DNA of 64,000 nucleotides, from positions 116,911,842 through 116,975,841 of the forward strand of contig OZ022500.1 in assembly GCA_963989385.1 (NCBI GenBank). The letters run 5' to 3'. A program made the position numbers and the translations under genes. Within the stretch, counting starts at the first letter, position 1. The number at the start of each line of letters is the position of its first letter. This DNA is from Ctena decussata. Its lineage: Eukaryota; Mollusca; Bivalvia; Lucinida; Lucinidae. Below the pieces are notes generated by a model. The model saw only the letters and a list, made by a program, of their open reading frames with translations. It was not told the DNA's origin and did no database searches. This document shows positions 62,700-64,000 of this stretch, one piece after another.

Positions 62700-63960
62700 G
62701 GGATTCCCTGTGAAATTTTACTGGTTTCGGTTGGCTGAGTGAGTTTTAAGGAGAAGATATTTAAAACTGTTGCAATATGAGTGACCGTGATCAAAAGTCA
62801 AAGAATGGCATTGATCAATATCACCTCAAGGTCATCATTGAACAAAGATGTTAGTGGCGGAGTACCCAATGCTATATACTAAGTTTCAAGACCCACGGTC
62901 TGGTCTTTTGGTTCTACAGATTATTTTTAAGTGTTTTTACAATACATGGGCGGGGTGGCCATGTTAGCAATATGACCAGAACCGCGCGAACAAAAATTTT
63001 ATTCCCTCGACCCAGGGCCTGGAGGCTGCATACGAAATTTGGTTACAATCTATTCTAAGACTTTGGATGAGAAGATGTTTGAAATTGTTTAATATGAGTG
63101 ACTTTGATCAAAAGCCAAAGATGCCAATGATTCCAATCAGTGGTAAAAATCGTCGAAGCACAAATCCTTATAAGGATTTGTGCTTCGACGATTTTTACCA
63201 CTGATTGGAATATGGAGACTTTAAATAAATTTTCGTTCCCCCGACCCCTGGAGGCTCCATATGAAATGTACTTTCAGGTGACACAGTGACTTTGGAGGAA
63301 GACGTTTGAATCTGCTGAAATATGATTGACCATGTTCAAAGGCCTCTCAAGTTAATCATTTACTCATATAGTTGACAGTATATACTAACTTTTATACCAA
63401 ATTCTTCAAAAATTTCCCCCCAAAAAATAAATCTTATAGCATGTCCTCATTTAAAAGCACAAGGAAGCAAATTTGAACTTGCCTTGAAAAATCAAGACCA
63501 ACCCAGGGTCATCGTTTGAACAACTTTAATAGCACTCGAGTAGCCTACCCGATGCTATATGCGAAGTTTCAAAGCCGTCGAGGTTCATGTTGGTCAGGTG
63601 ACTAGGACAGTTCCAACTTTCGTTCTGCTGACCCCTGGAAGTTCCACATGTAATTTGATTCCCATCGGCCAGGTGGCTTTGAAGGAGAAGATGACCTTGA
63701 ACAATGGTCAAAGAATGACATTGATCTCTGGTACTTCAAATTATACACGTATTCATTTAGTTGACTGTGTATACCAACTTTTATACCTAAGTCGTCAACA
63801 ATTTCCAAAATTTTTGTTATAGCAGTTTCTCATATAAACCCACCGGGAAGCAAATTTGATCTTGCCATAAAAAGGTTAAGGTCAACCTTGATCGTATTCG
63901 ACTACTCGATACTATATAAACCAAGTTTCAAGGCCATCGGTGTTTTAGTTTTTAATTTTT
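62700..63960 (-). mobile_element. Degenerate A-family element, reversed
   Basis: Read on the minus strand, A-type phrases recur: AACATGGCCACCCCGCCC, GGCCTTGAAACTTGG, GACCTTGACC and TCAAAGTCACTCATATT. Neither head nor tail is clear and the copy runs to the window end. Confidence 0.5.
63131..63210. repeat. Perfect 80-bp palindrome
   Basis: Forty bases starting TTCCAATCAGTGGTAAAAAT are followed without spacer by their exact inverse, centred at 63170/63171 (CTTATAAG). It sits inside the degenerate A-family copy. Confidence 0.85.
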
Positions 63961-64000
63961 TATTTTGATTTTCCATATACATATTTGTACATGTATGGGA

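Overview
The window is animal nuclear DNA. It is intron-rich and AT-rich, has no operons, and is mostly transposon and repeat sequence. The mix of tRNA-derived SINEs, fold-back MITEs, a Penelope-like element and tandem-repeat-bearing Helentron-type elements with TCCGTCCG-rich heads resembles bivalve mollusc genomes. That placement is inference; no sequence here fixes the species.

Gene content is low. One protein-coding gene is clear: inositol polyphosphate multikinase (IPMK) on the + strand, in five coding exons (19407-19497, 28353-28535, 35059-35231, 37135-37219, 45585-46177). All junctions are GT..AG and phase-consistent, and the joined exons give 374 codons plus a stop. Its introns (about 8.9, 6.5, 1.9 and 8.4 kb) are filled with repeats. 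The only other recognisable protein sequences are mobile-element remnants: a GIY-YIG endonuclease ORF of a Penelope-like element (51665-52429, -), the frameshifted C-terminus of a LINE (about 59342-59640, +) and a possible PIF/Harbinger N-terminal fragment (61456-61632, +).

Layout. 1-9 kb: Helentron-like elements A1 and G1, a TTAA-flanked MITE, a tRNA-like sequence, an AT-rich palindromic satellite, and a 430-bp miniature LTR retrotransposon (8713-9142) whose two identical LTRs carry a tRNA-like segment. 9.3-13 kb: long tandem-repeat element C1 with B1 nested in it. 13-19 kb: a tandem array, an SINE-like insert with target duplications, and elements F1 and E1. 19.4-46.2 kb: IPMK, whose introns hold B2 (with A2 nested), F2, D (with C2 nested), H, E2 and many fold-back elements. 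46-64 kb: fold-backs, the Penelope-like element with 142-bp inverted termini, the LINE remnant, a hammerhead ribozyme core (60940-60981), a 1.14-kb PIF/Harbinger-type element and a degenerate A copy.

The dominant theme is one superfamily of non-autonomous rolling-circle-like elements (A-H). All have a head with short inverted repeats, TCCG-type microsatellite, a core of tandem 150-450 bp units, and a tail hairpin followed by CTTG or CTAG next to T-rich target. Several are nested in each other, so empty sites can be read directly and show insertion without target duplication.
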